DNA of 64,000 nt from Nematopogon swammerdamellus (lineage: Eukaryota; Arthropoda; Insecta; Lepidoptera; Adelidae): assembly GCA_946902875.1 (NCBI GenBank), contig OX336342.1, positions 10,347,523 to 10,411,522 of the forward strand, given 5' to 3'. Below are positions 40,977-52,992 of the stretch, piece by piece. The notes below the pieces were generated by a model. It had not been told where the DNA came from. It ran no database searches and saw only the letters and a program-made list of their open reading frames with translations. The translations under genes and the position numbers were made by a program. Numbering within the stretch: position 1 is the first letter of the stretch; the number at the start of each line of letters is the position of its first letter.

Positions 40977-43678
40977 GGTACCATATTATGTAACGGTGTT
41001 TCCTTAATATAATATATGTAACTATAAGCTGCGTCCACATTTGATGTACAATAAACCTGAGACAGAAATAATAACAAAGAGTCTGTTTATAAAAATGTTG
41101 CAGCTGCTAATTATTTTAGTGTTTGCTATAAGTGGTGCAATGTGCAGGTTGTTTCTTCAGTGTAACTAAGTATGGTGTAACCGAACATTTAACCGGCTTT
41201 ACTTAAATGATTATATTATGTGATTGAAGCATTTAGTTTCCTTTAAAATGTCTTAATAGGGATTAATAATTATGTATGACGTATTGATGGGTGGTGTCAA
41301 TATTATGTTCGAAATTTGATTGGGACAATGCTTAATAGAATTTGTATGGTATGGCGAGTGACAAGACTTACGCGACTATCAGGAGGCCTGGCAACGGACA
41401 ACTGACAAGATACTAATGAGGGTTAAGTGGGAACATCATGCACGTGTCAGTTCTAAAAGGTACTAGGAAAAATACTGAGAAGTTTCAGCCAGCGTCATCT
41501 GTCTCGTTGTGTGGGTTGCGGTATGTGGATTACTACCCTATTCTTTGTGGGTTGGGTATCGTATACAGGTTGTTGCAGCAGTTTGCATTTATTTCTGCAC
41601 CTGATTTAATCTATGGAATGTATATCTCTAAAGTGTCTAATTTCAGAGTGATTACAATTTACGGTTTTGACTAATGTTAAATAGGTATCATACCGTGGGG
41701 TGGCGGCACCATAAATTTTTGTTGCGCCGGCGCGGCGCAGAGCTGCACCGCGCCGGCGCACCAAAAATTAAGATAATGTCGCACGCAAAACGAGCGTCCG
41801 GTGCATCTGCACCCATACTTAATGTAGTGACTGCTGCAGCAACCTGTATACTCATATCGACTAGAGGTTTTCACAAGGACCATGTATGTGTAGGAATGTA
41901 TTGCGGTGGATCAGCGTCATCTCGTGGCGTTAGCGTGAATCGCATTGTCTCTGGCCCTCGCAGTATTGTCCTGTTCTGATTTGAAATGGGTAGTAAACTG
42001 TAGATGCTTAGTATGTGTACAATGTCCAGTGCAATTATTATTTTAGTGGGAGACAACAAGCAGCATTATTTTTAATAGTTCATGTTCAAATGTAGGCAGT
42101 GTATTTAATAACTTTGCACTAATATAAAGGGTCAAGTTTTTGGCCGAAGCAAAACAGTTTAAGGCTTGATACCTAATAATTATCGACCTAGAAATAATAG
42201 AAGTGTAACAGTTTTGTATACTTTTAGAGCGCGCTGTCAGGTCTACAATTAGAGATACACTAGCTAGACAGTTGCATGCGTTTAAGCGGAGACTTTTGTA
42301 TTTTTATTCCATCCTTTAGGTCGGACATAACACTAGTCTACAGAACAAAAAATTACATAATTATATGTAAAATGTATACTTTTCATATATTATGTTTAAC
42401 CTTTGCTTATTTAAATTTCCTGACACGAAGAAAAAAACATTATTGTGAGCTTGACAAGTGTTACACAAGTGTATCTTTAGTTTTAGAACAAGGTGTACTA
42501 CCCACCTGCTTAATGTTCGTGTATGGAAATGTTTAGCGTTGAACTGGGAGAGTTAGTGGTTGAAAGTAAAAGAGAAAGTTTGAAACTAGAAAAGTTTGTG
42601 CCTGCGTGTTTTATTAGTTTACTATGGGCAAGATTTTGTGTAGATGTAGTTTTAGCGTGAATCTAGAACAGACATTTGAATTAATATGGAATTATATAGC
42701 TATACGTTCGAACTTATTAAGTTGTTTTTTTAGATAATTGGCTGCAGGTGTTTTATGTTTGAATAAATGAGTAGGTATCTCTACTTCAGAAAAATGTGTT
42801 TTCCTTGTACACACACTCCTTCCGCACAGTGCGTTTTGGGAACCAAGAAAGCGGGCACACCCATTGATGATCGACCTCCCAAAAATTACAAACTTGGAAA
42901 TGTGTTTCTTCGTGAAATTACCACAGGATAATATTATGTACCTTGTGGATCGTGTGAATCGCGCTTTCCAGTAGATATCCTGCTGACTGACAGAGTGGAG
43001 GGAGAACCGTCAGTAAACTTATACTGACTATAACATATTGAGCTTGTGAAGCGAATGATCTGAGAATCACATATTGATGTAGGCAGCATAGCCCGTCAGT
43101 ATTTAAGTAAGATATACCCACTGACAAAATACTGAACGTGTCAAGCCCTTGACACGCGAGAGAATAGACATGCATTAGAAAATCGACACACCTCATATTC
43201 CATAACATTCGAATTAAGACGGTAAGCCAGAAAAGTTGTCGGAGCTTGTCAATGTTAACCGCAAGTACTGTAGTGTGACGTGACAGCACCTACTCAATAA
43301 ATCGTACACAAATCCAGGCATTGGATTGGAGGCGCACGCCTTTTGTAAGAGCCAAACCCTCTGAAGAATAGGGACTAGAGGCAGGGGTAGATGTGGCGCG
43401 CCCCAGAATGGAATCAGGAGTATTAGGATACACCTAGGTACTCGCGAAGTTGTAGGTACCTACCTACAGCTGTAGGCTATAAGACTGGAGAAACAACTGT
43501 GGTACCTTGGATTATTATTGTATTGTCAATACGGTGTACCTACCTGACCATTTACGTCTAAACGTTGGCTCGAATAAATTTCCTCAAGGGATAAGTCCGT
43601 CTTTGTACATTAAGGGGGGGTACTAGGCAAAACATTACATCATATTATCTTAACTATAGCCATATTCTAATAGATATT
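40977..43678. other. intergenic, GC hairpin
   Basis: No gene recognised in 2.7 kb. A GC-rich hairpin lies at 41714-41769. Elsewhere AT-rich; frames under 125 codons have no recognisable similarity. Confidence 0.35.
41714..41769. repeat. GC-rich hairpin
   Basis: Arms AATTTTTGTTGCGCCGGCGC.. and its inverse, 22 bp with one mismatch and a 12-base loop, in otherwise AT-rich DNA. Confidence 0.85.
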
Positions 43679-44133
43679 ACTATAATTTATAAGCTTATAC
43701 TGAGGTAAAGATTAAATGTATAATGTGTAATAGATTATTGTAATATAATCTTGTAAATTCTCTGAAAAATAAGTGGGTGAAAAGTGGTAAAAACGTTCGA
43801 AAATGCATTTGCTATTTCGTTACAAATACGTCCATACAAATAACGCTCGCGCACGGCAACGGCCCAAAATTTAGAATGTTCGAAGATAGTTCAGTGAAAA
43901 CCCATTTATTCTGTAAGCGTTTGAATTTATTTAGATGACTAAGTTTAGCATTTTTCGTATTAGATGCATTTGTAAAAAATGCTGAGGGAAATAGCAAAGG
44001 CATTTTTGAAGGATTTTACCACTTTTCAACCACATATTTTTAAGGGAATTTATAAGATTAAATTAAAAATAATGTATTCACTTTATACCTTGAATCTTTA
44101 CCTAACTATAGGCATATAAATTATAGTATGTTT
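43679..44133. mobile_element. MITE with long diverged inverted repeats
   Basis: Arms of about 115 bp at roughly 80% identity. Left: ACTATAATTTATAAGC, GAGGTAAAGATTAAATGTAT, GGGTGAAAAGTGGTAAAA. Right arm inverse: TACTATAATTTATATG, TAGGTAAAGATTCAAGGTAT, GGTTGAAAAGTGGTAAAA. Confidence 0.7.
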
Positions 44134-44154
44134 ATGTAAGTATAAATATATTTC

Positions 44155-44312
44155 CCCCCAAGTACAGTCTCGGGTCCTTCAAGAGGAGTGTGAATGGGCA
44201 CCTGTCACGTCGGCATGGCATTCGCAACCCCCGCATACTGAATGTCTATTGGCGCCGTTAGACACCTCATGGGTGCCTCGCCGCCATATGTCGAGCTTAC
44301 AATAAAAAAAAA
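44155..44312 (+). mobile_element. LINE 3' end fragment
   Basis: Reads PKYSLGSFKRSVNGHLSRRH, RNPRILNVYWRR and stop, then a UTR and a poly(A) tract. Same family as 54366-54845 and 59447-59560. The reading frame ends at the tail, so this is the natural 3' end of a CR1/Jockey-like LINE with a severe 5' truncation. Confidence 0.7.
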
Positions 44313-44835
44313 ATAGTTTCCTTTGAAGACTATAAAGGAACGAATCGGTACCTAACCTTCATTTAGACGGGTTTATCTCTGGTTTCGTTCTGGGGCGGGC
44401 GTGCGAAATCCCCGCCCGAATTTGCCTAGAATAGTTTTCTATCTACATGCATATCTCGATTCACATTACCTAGCCAGCGGAGCGGGTAGTGGATCCACCA
44501 ACTAGATGAAATACATAACATGAGCTAAGAAAATGGAGACCCTTTAAAAGCGGTCGCATTTCTATGAATTTTTCTTTATCATTGTTTTTCGAAGTTATGT
44601 ACCTACTCGTACGTACTACATTTAACCCGATACCATGCCCTGTCGTGCACAACGTTGACAGAAAGGAATTGCATTTTGCAATTTTGCCTTTTACACCGCA
44701 CCACAGAAAAGGGGTATTACCTAATATATTGGATAAATTTTTGTTCTGTGGTAAAACATTATGCACTAAGTACTAAGTGTACAAATGTCATACATAACAT
44801 TGTCTTTGCATTAAATTTTAGTCAATTAATTTTAG
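44313..44835. other. intergenic
   Basis: No gene recognised; overlapping short frames on both strands only. Confidence 0.3.
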
Positions 44836-45140
44836 TCAGCCTCGATAGCTCAGTGGTGCGGTCGGTCGAATGTTGTTAAGCAACGCTGAGCGCGCGCGGT
44901 CAGTACTTCTGTAGGTCCCTTCCCTTCTTACCTTACTAGGTGGTAGAGTTTATCCCGCCCGGGTTGGTACCACCGTACTGAGCGTAACGTCGGTCGAAAC
45001 GGCTATGTAAATAGTTCGTGTTTTCCGTCCAGTTCAGTGTAGCCGATATGAAATGAAGGGAAGCCTGACATGGCACCTAGTTCACCCGGTGTTATGGGCT
45101 GACATCACGTATGTTGAAGGTGACCAGTTTCAATAAAAAA
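44836..45140 (+). mobile_element. SINE family A with internal head deletion
   Basis: CAGCCTCGATAGCTCAGTGG then GTTAAGCAACGCTGAGCGCG and GGTCAGTACTT, jumping directly to CTGTAGGTCCCTTCCC and the shared tail. The later 5S-like part and the B-box-like region are deleted. Confidence 0.8.
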
Positions 45141-45779
45141 GCAAAAAAAATATATTCCTTAAATTATATTACTTTTACGAGTTTTTACGTCGGGTCTGCA
45201 CATAATAATATTACTCACCTCCAGGATGCTTGCACCGACCGACCGAGATTCGGAACACAGGAATGCTTCTATCTTCGATGACGCAATCCTTTTATTATTT
45301 GTTGTCGAAACACGAAGCCATTTTATGGCACCGGCATTAGGCATCCATTAATGTTATTGCTCTTTATGAGGCGTAAAAGTACGTAACTCCAATTTGGCAC
45401 TTAAAGCAAGGAATCGACAGGGATAATAATATCATGATGTTCAGGCTGTTAAGCGAATTATGCGATCGTAATGAAAGGCGTAAAAGCCTTACCTACGCAC
45501 ACTCCTCGCTGCCTGCCCGCCCGGCGCTGATCCCGATCGCAGATATGGGTTGCGATTTTAATTGCTGTCGAGTAAAGTTGCTAGGCAGCATCTACGCACA
45601 GTCGAATATACAATTGGAAATATGTCTGTGAAACCTTGTCTCACTAACTATATTGGGGCGGCGGCGGCGGCGCGGCGCGCGTATCGCGAGCACATATTAA
45701 TATGTGATACATGTATATACTCGTATCTCAAATTTTGGCGAAGGAAGGGGTAAATTCTTAGATAAATCCGTAGGTCCTA
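45141..45779. other. intergenic, CpG-rich patches
   Basis: No gene supported. CpG-rich stretch 45500-45700 with (GGC)n at 45656-45675. Confidence 0.3.
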
Positions 45780-46024
45780 AAAACTGTAGGTCCCTCCCTT
45801 CCCTTATTACCTTACTAGGTGGTAGGGGTTAACCCGCCCGAAAGGGCGGTTAATGAAACGTCGATTGAAACGGCTATTTAAATAGTTCGTGTTTTCAGTC
45901 CAGTGTTGCTGGCACGGCCGAAGGGAAGCACTGACATGGCACCTAGTTTCACCAAGGTGTTATGGGCGGACATCACGGATGTAGTAGGCGATGTAGCCAA
46001 TCGTGAGTTTCCATGAAAAAAAAT
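45780..46024 (+). mobile_element. SINE family A tail, 5' truncated
   Basis: AAACTGTAGGTCCCTCCCTT through GGCGGACATCACGGATGTAG to GAGTTTCCATGAAAAAAAAT. The head is missing. Confidence 0.75.
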
Positions 46025-46605
46025 ACAAACGTTAATTTGCAACAAATATCCACGAATGCATATAGCCACGTTCTCTTGACTCTTCAGCACGGCAGTCCTC
46101 AAGTATAAGCCGGAGTAATTGTACACGTATTATACATAATGTTATCTAGGTGGTCCATTCAATCGACAGCTCCTTAGAGGCTGAGAATAATGCGATCAGT
46201 GTCAGGCTAGGGGCTGACTTGCACCCCGCGGGCACGGCCACAGGTGAATTTGAAGTGTAAAGTGGGTGTCACTTAGAGCACTTTCAACACAATCTTGAAA
46301 CGTCATATTTCATAGGAGAGTGTATTAACGTAAGTAGTGTATATGGAGTATGTGTCAAAGAGGTTTAGAAGGTAGTTAGCTCCCTTATTATTAATCGATA
46401 GGCAGTGGAGCGTGAGTCTATCGGCCGCCCCGCGCCGCCGAGCCGCCGCTACACCGCGGTGAGCCACCTGTCCAGTTGCCTAGGTATCTCCGCGCCGCCG
46501 CCCGCCGTCGCCTGTTCTACCGCCTAATCTGAATCAATGAAAATAAGTATTAACAATATCGTCGCGACAGTACCTATATACCACACTCAGAAAGTGCCGG
46601 GTGGG
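46025..46605. other. intergenic, CpG-rich patch
   Basis: No gene seen. 46395-46525 is strongly CpG-rich (CCGCCCCGCGCCGCCGAGCC, CTCCGCGCCGCCGCCCGCCG), with promoter-like composition but no adjacent coding exon recognised. Confidence 0.3.
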
Positions 46606-46807
46606 GCCTGTACCTACTTAAAAAGAATAGCCGCACTACATCTCTCCCCGTGCACGTCGTGAAAGGCGACTAAGGGATAAGGACGAGATTCCGTGCTAAG
46701 GAGCGACAGAAAGGGCCACCTCTCAGCTTAGCAGCCTACTTCCACCGAGTTATGCAGCAGGTGCATTTTCGTGCTTACTTGCTGCTTCATAGTAAACTTG
46801 TCCTAAT
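46606..46807 (+). mobile_element. head-B SINE-like fragment
   Basis: GTGGGGCCTGTACCTACTTA, AAAGAATAGCCGCACTACAT, GTGAAAGGCGACTAAGGGAT and TATGCAGCAGGTGCATTTTC match the first 200 bp of the elements at 22928 and 40976. Confidence 0.75.
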
Positions 46808-49122
46808 AGAATAAAAAAAAGTAAAGTCCTTACATAAGAATTATGGCAATTCGATTTCTAGTTTCCGAGAAATTCGTGGACAAACATACATACATATGTA
46901 CATACAAACATACATAAACTTATAAAATTTGGCACATCTGTTCAGAAGCCCACATGGACTAACATATACGAATATTGTGCAATTCCAACGAATTACATAC
47001 ATACGGGTCGAATTGATAATCTCCTTTTTTTGAAGATGTCGGTTAAAAATCAACATAGGTGACTGTGGCGAGGGACCAATGACGCAGTCGGCAGAGTCAA
47101 AACACCTCTCCTCGCGAAACCACGCTCAGAGAGGCGCCATGCCAACGTTCTTGCCAACAGATTTATGGACTGTTGCTACGCTGCAGCGCTGTCTAGCCTG
47201 TTAATACGACCTTTGAACTGTCTACTTGATTCAAGAATCGTGACTCAGCCAATGTTATTCTGTCATGTAATTAAGCTTTGCCATTTGCTTAGCTAGGTAC
47301 GAATAAGAGATGTCTAATGTTGGTCGTATTGAAGGTAGGAAGGAAGGTAGGTAATATGTACGATAGGTACCTACCTACATAATTCATTTATGTCCCAAGC
47401 TGCACACTTTATAAGCCTTCAACCAAATTTTAACTTTACAGTCTATTTTGTGGTTTATGTTCAGATAACTGATTTATGTATACCTTTTCTGTGACCTAAC
47501 TAATAACGCAAGTTGTAAGTGCATGTTGTATCTTGACAGTGTAAAAAATTAGGTATTATGATTTCTTTTAAAAAACTAAATATACTCGTATATTATATAT
47601 ATTTTTCGTCGAGGGGTCGTTCACTGAGAATCGATTCTATGTGAGCATAAATTATTTCGTCGATTTTCTCATGATTCTTGTGATTCTACACATGAAAGCA
47701 TGATTCGGTTTGATTCCGACGGTAAGGAAACAATAAATAAAATTCTAACTCAAAAGAACGCACGGGGAACGTTCCTGACTGTTGCGCGCACTGAGCTGCA
47801 CGAGTACAAGCTGATTCTGTTGTTTCCGCCTGTTCCCGGCTGTTCCCGGCTGATCCCCGCTGTTTCATCGTTGTGCCGGATCGATTGTAGTGAATCCCGC
47901 GGCGGCCGCTCCGGAGCGGCGCGGCGCGCGTGCACGGAGCGCAGTGTAACATTCGCGGCAGTGTCGCAAATATTATAGTGCTAACCTATTCTATTCCATG
48001 TAATAGAATACAGAAGAACACAACATTCGCGACACTGACGCGAATGTATAAATGTGCCTCTCTGTTATACACAGCTAAGACTAAGCAAGTGCGAAAGAGA
48101 CAAATAGCTGTTCCTTACGTTTCACTTGATCCCTGAGGCCAGCTATCGAGTATATAGTTCACTACAAATCCTAAGAACCTAATTTTGTTTATTTTAAAAT
48201 TCACGCTAATTATTTTCTAAATAAAATGAAACATTCTATAAAATTTACTAAGATACAGTCAAATTACGTTCTGATAATATCTACCACACATTAAAAAGTT
48301 TTCATAATTTTGTGTCCCTAGAACTCATTGAAAATACAAAAATAATACCTTTATTAAATTTACGTAGTCATAATTAAATTACTATCTAATAATATCTAAC
48401 ATACATCACACAAAAAAATATTTATACCTCTTATCACAAGTGTTGGGTAGGTACTATGATTTCAATCAAACTATGCGTATGGATATTGGGGATTTAGCCA
48501 CGCGAGAGCGAGATTGACGTAAATAGAAAAATCGCGTATGCTAGAAAAGGATCGCGCTTGCTGTTCCTGTCACGGAATACGCAACACACGGATACACACA
48601 CATATTCACACGACATTGCACCATAGCCATAGTGGTGTAGTACATAGGGTAATAGCTCTTCTTCTTAGTGCGGTTGGGACGATTTTTGCACTTGCCTGTT
48701 TACGAGACTGCGTATTCATTCAAAGTTTTAACGTTGTTGATCCCAATCTGTTTCCTACTGTTTCCGACTGATTCCGTCTGTTTCGCCTCAGCGCACACCG
48801 AAATATTAGTGTTTCACAGAGTTTCTAAGGATTTCCAATTGTTTCTTCTGAATCTTACTGAGTAACGCGGTTCTTGAACTTTCAGAAACGATATCTAAGA
48901 TTTCTCCCTGATTTAAAGATTTCAAGCTGATTCCCAACATGATGTTAAAAATCTTTCTACGAACTATTGATTCTGAATCGATTCAAAGTGTGGAAATAAT
49001 TGATTCCAGCAGTGAACGGCCCCTCGTTTTTCGTAAATACCTACCACAAAATGTATGGAGAACTCAAATTTGTTTTCTAATTTTTCCACCGTTCTTTTTT
49101 AGAATCTACTTAGTTTTCGATA
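46808..49122. other. intergenic, periodic decamer tracts
   Basis: No gene confidently recognised. 46841-47046 is a dispersed repeat (TTTTTTTGAAGATGTCGGTT end). 47075-47150 matches 17690-17770 inversely. Two tracts with a 10-bp period lie at 47818-47868 and 48746-48786. A CpG-rich block lies at 47880-47945. Confidence 0.4.
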
Positions 49123-49481
49123 TAGGGTGTTTCAGGATAGGCTTGAGAAACTTCAGGAATAGAAAGTACTCATTATTAGAAGAAAAAAATCCTTATCACT
49201 CAAATCGAAATGCTGTATTTTTTTGTTAATACAAAAATTTTAAATTCTAATATGTATGTAATAACTTGATGGACGGTGAGAATGCGGAGATTTGGCAATG
49301 GTGTTGTCTAGGTCTAGGGAACTAGGGCGTGCAATGACCTAGTCGAGTCTCCTTTTTCTTTTGATGTCATTAATATTTAAGTGTTTGGAATTTACCTATA
49401 CGCAGTTCAATTCTACTAGTTAAGCATGCAAGTTAGTAATTTTTAACCCCCGACGAAAAAAACGGAGGGGTGTTATAAGTT

Positions 49482-49522
<41 letters not shown>

Positions 49523-49584
49523 TGTCTGTGGCATCGTAGCTCCCAAACGGATGGACCGATTTGGATGCGGTTTTTTTTATTAGG

Positions 49585-52500
49585 TCAGTCAGTCAGTCAG
49601 TCAGTCAGTCAGCGTGTAAGCGTCCACTGCTGGACATACGCCTCTCCAATTTTCCTCCAGTCCTCCCGGCCTTCAGCGATACGGAACCACTGATTTCCGC
49701 CGGCGTACTTGATGTCGTCGTCCCACCTGGCGGGTGGTCTTCCCACACTCCGTTTTCCTGTCCACGGCCGCCAGTGTAGGACACGGTTACTCCAACGGTC
49801 ATCGTCTCTTCGGCTAACGTGCCCAGCCCACTGCCACTTGAGCTTAGCCACCCGGTGTCCAATATCGACTACTTTGGTGCGTCGGCGGATTGCCTCGTTA
49901 CGCACCATATCACGTAGCGATATACCCAGCATGGCTCGCTCCATTGCTCGCTGGGCAACTTTCAACCTTTGGACAACAGCGACCGTCAGAGTCCACGTTT
50001 CACATCCGTACGTCATAACCGGGAGGACACACTGGTCATATATACGGGTCTTTAAATTCTGCGGAAGGTCAGACTTCAGGACGAATTTTAGTTTTCCGAA
50101 GGCAGCCCAACCCAGTTGAATTCGTCTCTCCACCTCCTTAAGCAGACCTTGTCTACCAAGCCGCAGAATTTGACCGAGGTATATGTACTCTTCAACCTGT
50201 TCGATCACTTCTCCGCCAATAACAAATTGTCCTCCCGTCATAACCTCGGTCGCCATGACCTTGGTTTTGTCCCGGTTCATCTTCAGACCAACCTTCATCG
50301 ACGCTGTATAAAGGTCTTCCAGCATGATCTGAAGCTGATCTCGGGAATTGGACAGAAGAACAATGTCATCGGCGAAACGCAGATGACTGAGAAGATCTCC
50401 ATTCACGTTTATACCCATGTTGTCCCACTCAAGCATCTTGAACACATCTTCCAATGCGTTTGTGAAGAGCTTGGGTGAGATCACATCCCCCTGCCTTACG
50501 CCTTTACCAAGGAGGATAGGTTGGGTATTCTCGTGAAGCCTCACAGTCATCGTCGCGGACCGATACAGATTTCGGAGCACCTCGATGTAGCGGTGGTCGA
50601 TTCTGCACCTGAGGAGGGAGTTTTCGACAGCCCATTTTTCAACTGAGTCGAACGCCTTCTCATAGTCGACGAAGGCTAGGAAGAGCGGCTTGTTGTACTC
50701 CTCGCATTTTTGCACCACTTGTCTCACAGTAAATATGTGGTCCATGGTGCCGTACCCTTTCCTAAATCCAGCTTGCTCACGAGGCTGGTACTGGTCCAGC
50801 CTCTGTGTCAGCCGACTCGTGATGACTCTTGAAAAGACCTTGTACACGTGGCTAAGAAGTGAGATAGGTCGATAGTTTTTCAACTTCGCCCTATCCCCCT
50901 TCTTGTGAAACAAGACAACGACACTATTTCGCCATGCGGCCGGAACTACACCGCCTTCAAGAACTGCATTGAACAGTTTTTGCAGTTCCTTCAGGATCGG
51001 TCGTCCGCCAGCGTTCAGCAGCTCTGTCGTTATCCCGTCTTCACCTGGAGCCTTGTGTTTTTTGAGTCCTTTCAAGGCAGCCTTTATCTCATAGACACTA
51101 ATATCGGGTAGATCCTCCGTGTAGTGTCTAGTGAGCGGCGCACGCCTATCAGAGTCGACTGGTTTGCTTGGACTTGGGGCAGGGATTGCTGCGGAGTACA
51201 ATTGGCCATAAAATTCCTCTACCGCCTCAAGAATATCCGGCTTTCTTGCAGTGACAACCCCATTCGCCCGCTCGAGTTTCGAGATTTGGTTAGCGCCGGT
51301 AGAGAAGGCACGGGCAAACACTTTGCTGCCTCGATTTTCCTCTATAACGCGCTCAACCATCTTCATGTTCTCTCGGCGAATATCACGGCGAATGGACTTG
51401 CTTATGGTCTTGTTGAGGTTCCTGTGCACGACACTACTCCGGGTCTCCGGTTTCATATTCCGTCGTGTTTCCAGGAGCCTCAACGTCTCTGCGGATAGCT
51501 TGCTACGGGGTGCCTGTCGACTTTTGCTGAAGTGCTGCTCTGCAGTGTCCGTTAGTGCGGATACGAAGCTCGTATACACCTTGTCGATGTCGGCATCCTC
51601 ATCTCGTGGCGCTAAGCTAAAAGCATCCGCGAGTTTGGCTTCGAAATTTTCGAGCGTCTCGTCCGGTATGTTTAGCTTGGCCAACGGTTTGTGGATGAGT
51701 TTGCGCCGTTCCATCTTGAGGTTTAGCTTCAGCGTACCTCGCACTAGTCGGTGATCGCTGCCAGTATCGAAGCGGTTTAGGACAGTAACGTCTATACACG
51801 ACGATTTACTGTCCGCCAGTATGAAGTCGATCTCGTTCCTCGTGCAACCGTCAGGGCTGGCCCACGTCCATTTCCTTTTTTCCTTCTTCAGGAAAAATGT
51901 ATTCATGGCGTGGAGCTGGTTGGCTTCGAGATAGTTGACCAACATCTGGCCGCGTCGATTCCTGACACCGATACCGTACGGACCTACTGCTCTGTCTCCC
52001 TTCAGAGGCTTGCCCAGTTTGGCATTAAAATCTCCCATCACGTACTGGAAGTGAGATTTGTTGGTTTCTAAGGCTTTGGATACATCCTCGTAAAACTGCT
52101 CCACCTCGTCGTCAGCGTGTGAACTTGTGGGAGCGTATACCTGCACCACCTTCAGCTGATACCGCTTGTTCAGCCTGATGATGATGTAGGCCACTCTGTC
52201 CGACACGCTGTCGATTTCGATGATGCTGTTCACGAGGCTGCGCCTCACCATAAATCCCACTCCACCTTCCGATTTTTGGGGATTTCCTCTGAAGTAGAAT
52301 AGGTTGCCGGAACGTAGCACTTCAGTCTCTTCGCCCTTTCTTCTGACCTCGCAAAGTCCCAGGATGTCCCATTTTATATGAGCCAGCTCCTGTTCCAGCT
52401 CGACCAGTTTCTCTTGCGTTCTCAAAGTCCGTATGTTATGGGTAGCCAAGTGTAGTTGGGTGTGGCAGCCAGATCTAACCCAGGGATTCTTAGCACCCCT

Positions 52501-52832
52501 CGCCCCGCCGGAACCTGGACCGCCACCACGATGATCCGGAATAGCGGGGCCGCTGGGAACTAGGGGCCGAGGTACTGTAGGACTTTTCATTGGAGGTTTT
52601 GGCCATAAAACGCCACGTTGGCCAAACGTCTTGGCGAGTCTTCCGCTCTCGTCAGCCTTAGGATTGTAATACCTATGGTATTACGCACCTAAGTTTCCAG
52701 GATACACCGCGAGGAGGTGTGAGTCGGAAATTGGAGAAAGAATTTCACTCCGCTACTACTTCACCATCGTGCGATGGTGCAGCATTAGCAGGAGATTAAT
52801 TCAGTCTCCCTTTTATATCCCCTATATATATA
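49585..52832 (-). mobile_element. full-length RTE LINE with target duplication
   Basis: Flanked by a perfect 11-bp direct repeat, TTTTTATTAGG (49574-49584 and 52833-52843). The minus-strand 3' end is a short tandem run, (CTGA)n, at 49585-49612, typical of RTE elements in place of poly(A). A 242-bp 5' leader precedes the open frame. The empty-site sequence is visible in the related repeat at 60290-60405. Confidence 0.88.
49609..52590 (-). CDS. RTE endonuclease-reverse transcriptase
   Basis: A single uninterrupted frame of 993 codons from ATG 52590. The N-terminal APE-type endonuclease shows HNIRTL (N52), LCEVRR (E81), GDFNAKLG (D187, N189), NEIDFI (D255) and SDHRLV (D279, H280), so the catalytic set is complete. 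The RT shows KAPGEDGI, YRPISLLSHVYKV, AFVDYEKAFDSV (first Asp, about 642), KGVRQGDVISP and RFADDIVLLS (FADD, 739-742). The C-terminus has YGCETWT, WQWAGHVSRRDD and KRSVGRPPARWDDDI, an RTE/BovB signature, and ends VQQWTLTR. The protein nicks target DNA and copies its own RNA there. All key residues are intact, so the copy could be active or very recent. Confidence 0.93.
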   Translation of the reverse strand: MKSPTVPRPLVPSGPAIPDHRGGGPGSGGARGAKNPWVRSGCHTQLHLATHNIRTLRTQEKLVELEQELAHIKWDILGLCEVRRKGEETEVLRSGNLFYFRGNPQKSEGGVGFMVRRSLVNSIIEIDSVSDRVAYIIIRLNKRYQLKVVQVYAPTSSHADDEVEQFYEDVSKALETNKSHFQYVMGDFNAKLGKPLKGDRAVGPYGIGVRNRRGQMLVNYLEANQLHAMNTFFLKKEKRKWTWASPDGCTRNEIDFILADSKSSCIDVTVLNRFDTGSDHRLVRGTLKLNLKMERRKLIHKPLAKLNIPDETLENFEAKLADAFSLAPRDEDADIDKVYTSFVSALTDTAEQHFSKSRQAPRSKLSAETLRLLETRRNMKPETRSSVVHRNLNKTISKSIRRDIRRENMKMVERVIEENRGSKVFARAFSTGANQISKLERANGVVTARKPDILEAVEEFYGQLYSAAIPAPSPSKPVDSDRRAPLTRHYTEDLPDISVYEIKAALKGLKKHKAPGEDGITTELLNAGGRPILKELQKLFNAVLEGGVVPAAWRNSVVVLFHKKGDRAKLKNYRPISLLSHVYKVFSRVITSRLTQRLDQYQPREQAGFRKGYGTMDHIFTVRQVVQKCEEYNKPLFLAFVDYEKAFDSVEKWAVENSLLRCRIDHRYIEVLRNLYRSATMTVRLHENTQPILLGKGVRQGDVISPKLFTNALEDVFKMLEWDNMGINVNGDLLSHLRFADDIVLLSNSRDQLQIMLEDLYTASMKVGLKMNRDKTKVMATEVMTGGQFVIGGEVIEQVEEYIYLGQILRLGRQGLLKEVERRIQLGWAAFGKLKFVLKSDLPQNLKTRIYDQCVLPVMTYGCETWTLTVAVVQRLKVAQRAMERAMLGISLRDMVRNEAIRRRTKVVDIGHRVAKLKWQWAGHVSRRDDDRWSNRVLHWRPWTGKRSVGRPPARWDDDIKYAGGNQWFRIAEGREDWRKIGEAYVQQWTLTR

Positions 52833-52992
52833 TTTTTATTAGGAAGCCTGTTTAATCGGGATGGTTCTTAGCTATGTTTGTAATCAAGTAATAAAGTAAT
52901 TAAGTAATAAAAAAAATAATTATCTTAAAAAGTGGACCGATTTGCATGCGGTTTTTTTTAAAAAGCTTGAAATAAAAGTTAAATTACAAATT

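Noticed and set aside
45159..45344. Minus-strand frame of 61 codons, MPNAGAIKWLRV..., with a GTGAGT donor
   Set aside because: The start and donor look plausible, but there is no protein similarity and no partner exon; wedged between SINEs. Too weak to call a gene.
47700..47978. Overlapping frames on both strands in a CpG-rich block
   Set aside because: Open because of base composition and the 10-bp repeats; no conserved motif.
49709..51754. Open frames of 120-167 codons on the plus strand
   Set aside because: They lie antisense to the RTE polyprotein and resemble no family; shadows of the real frame.
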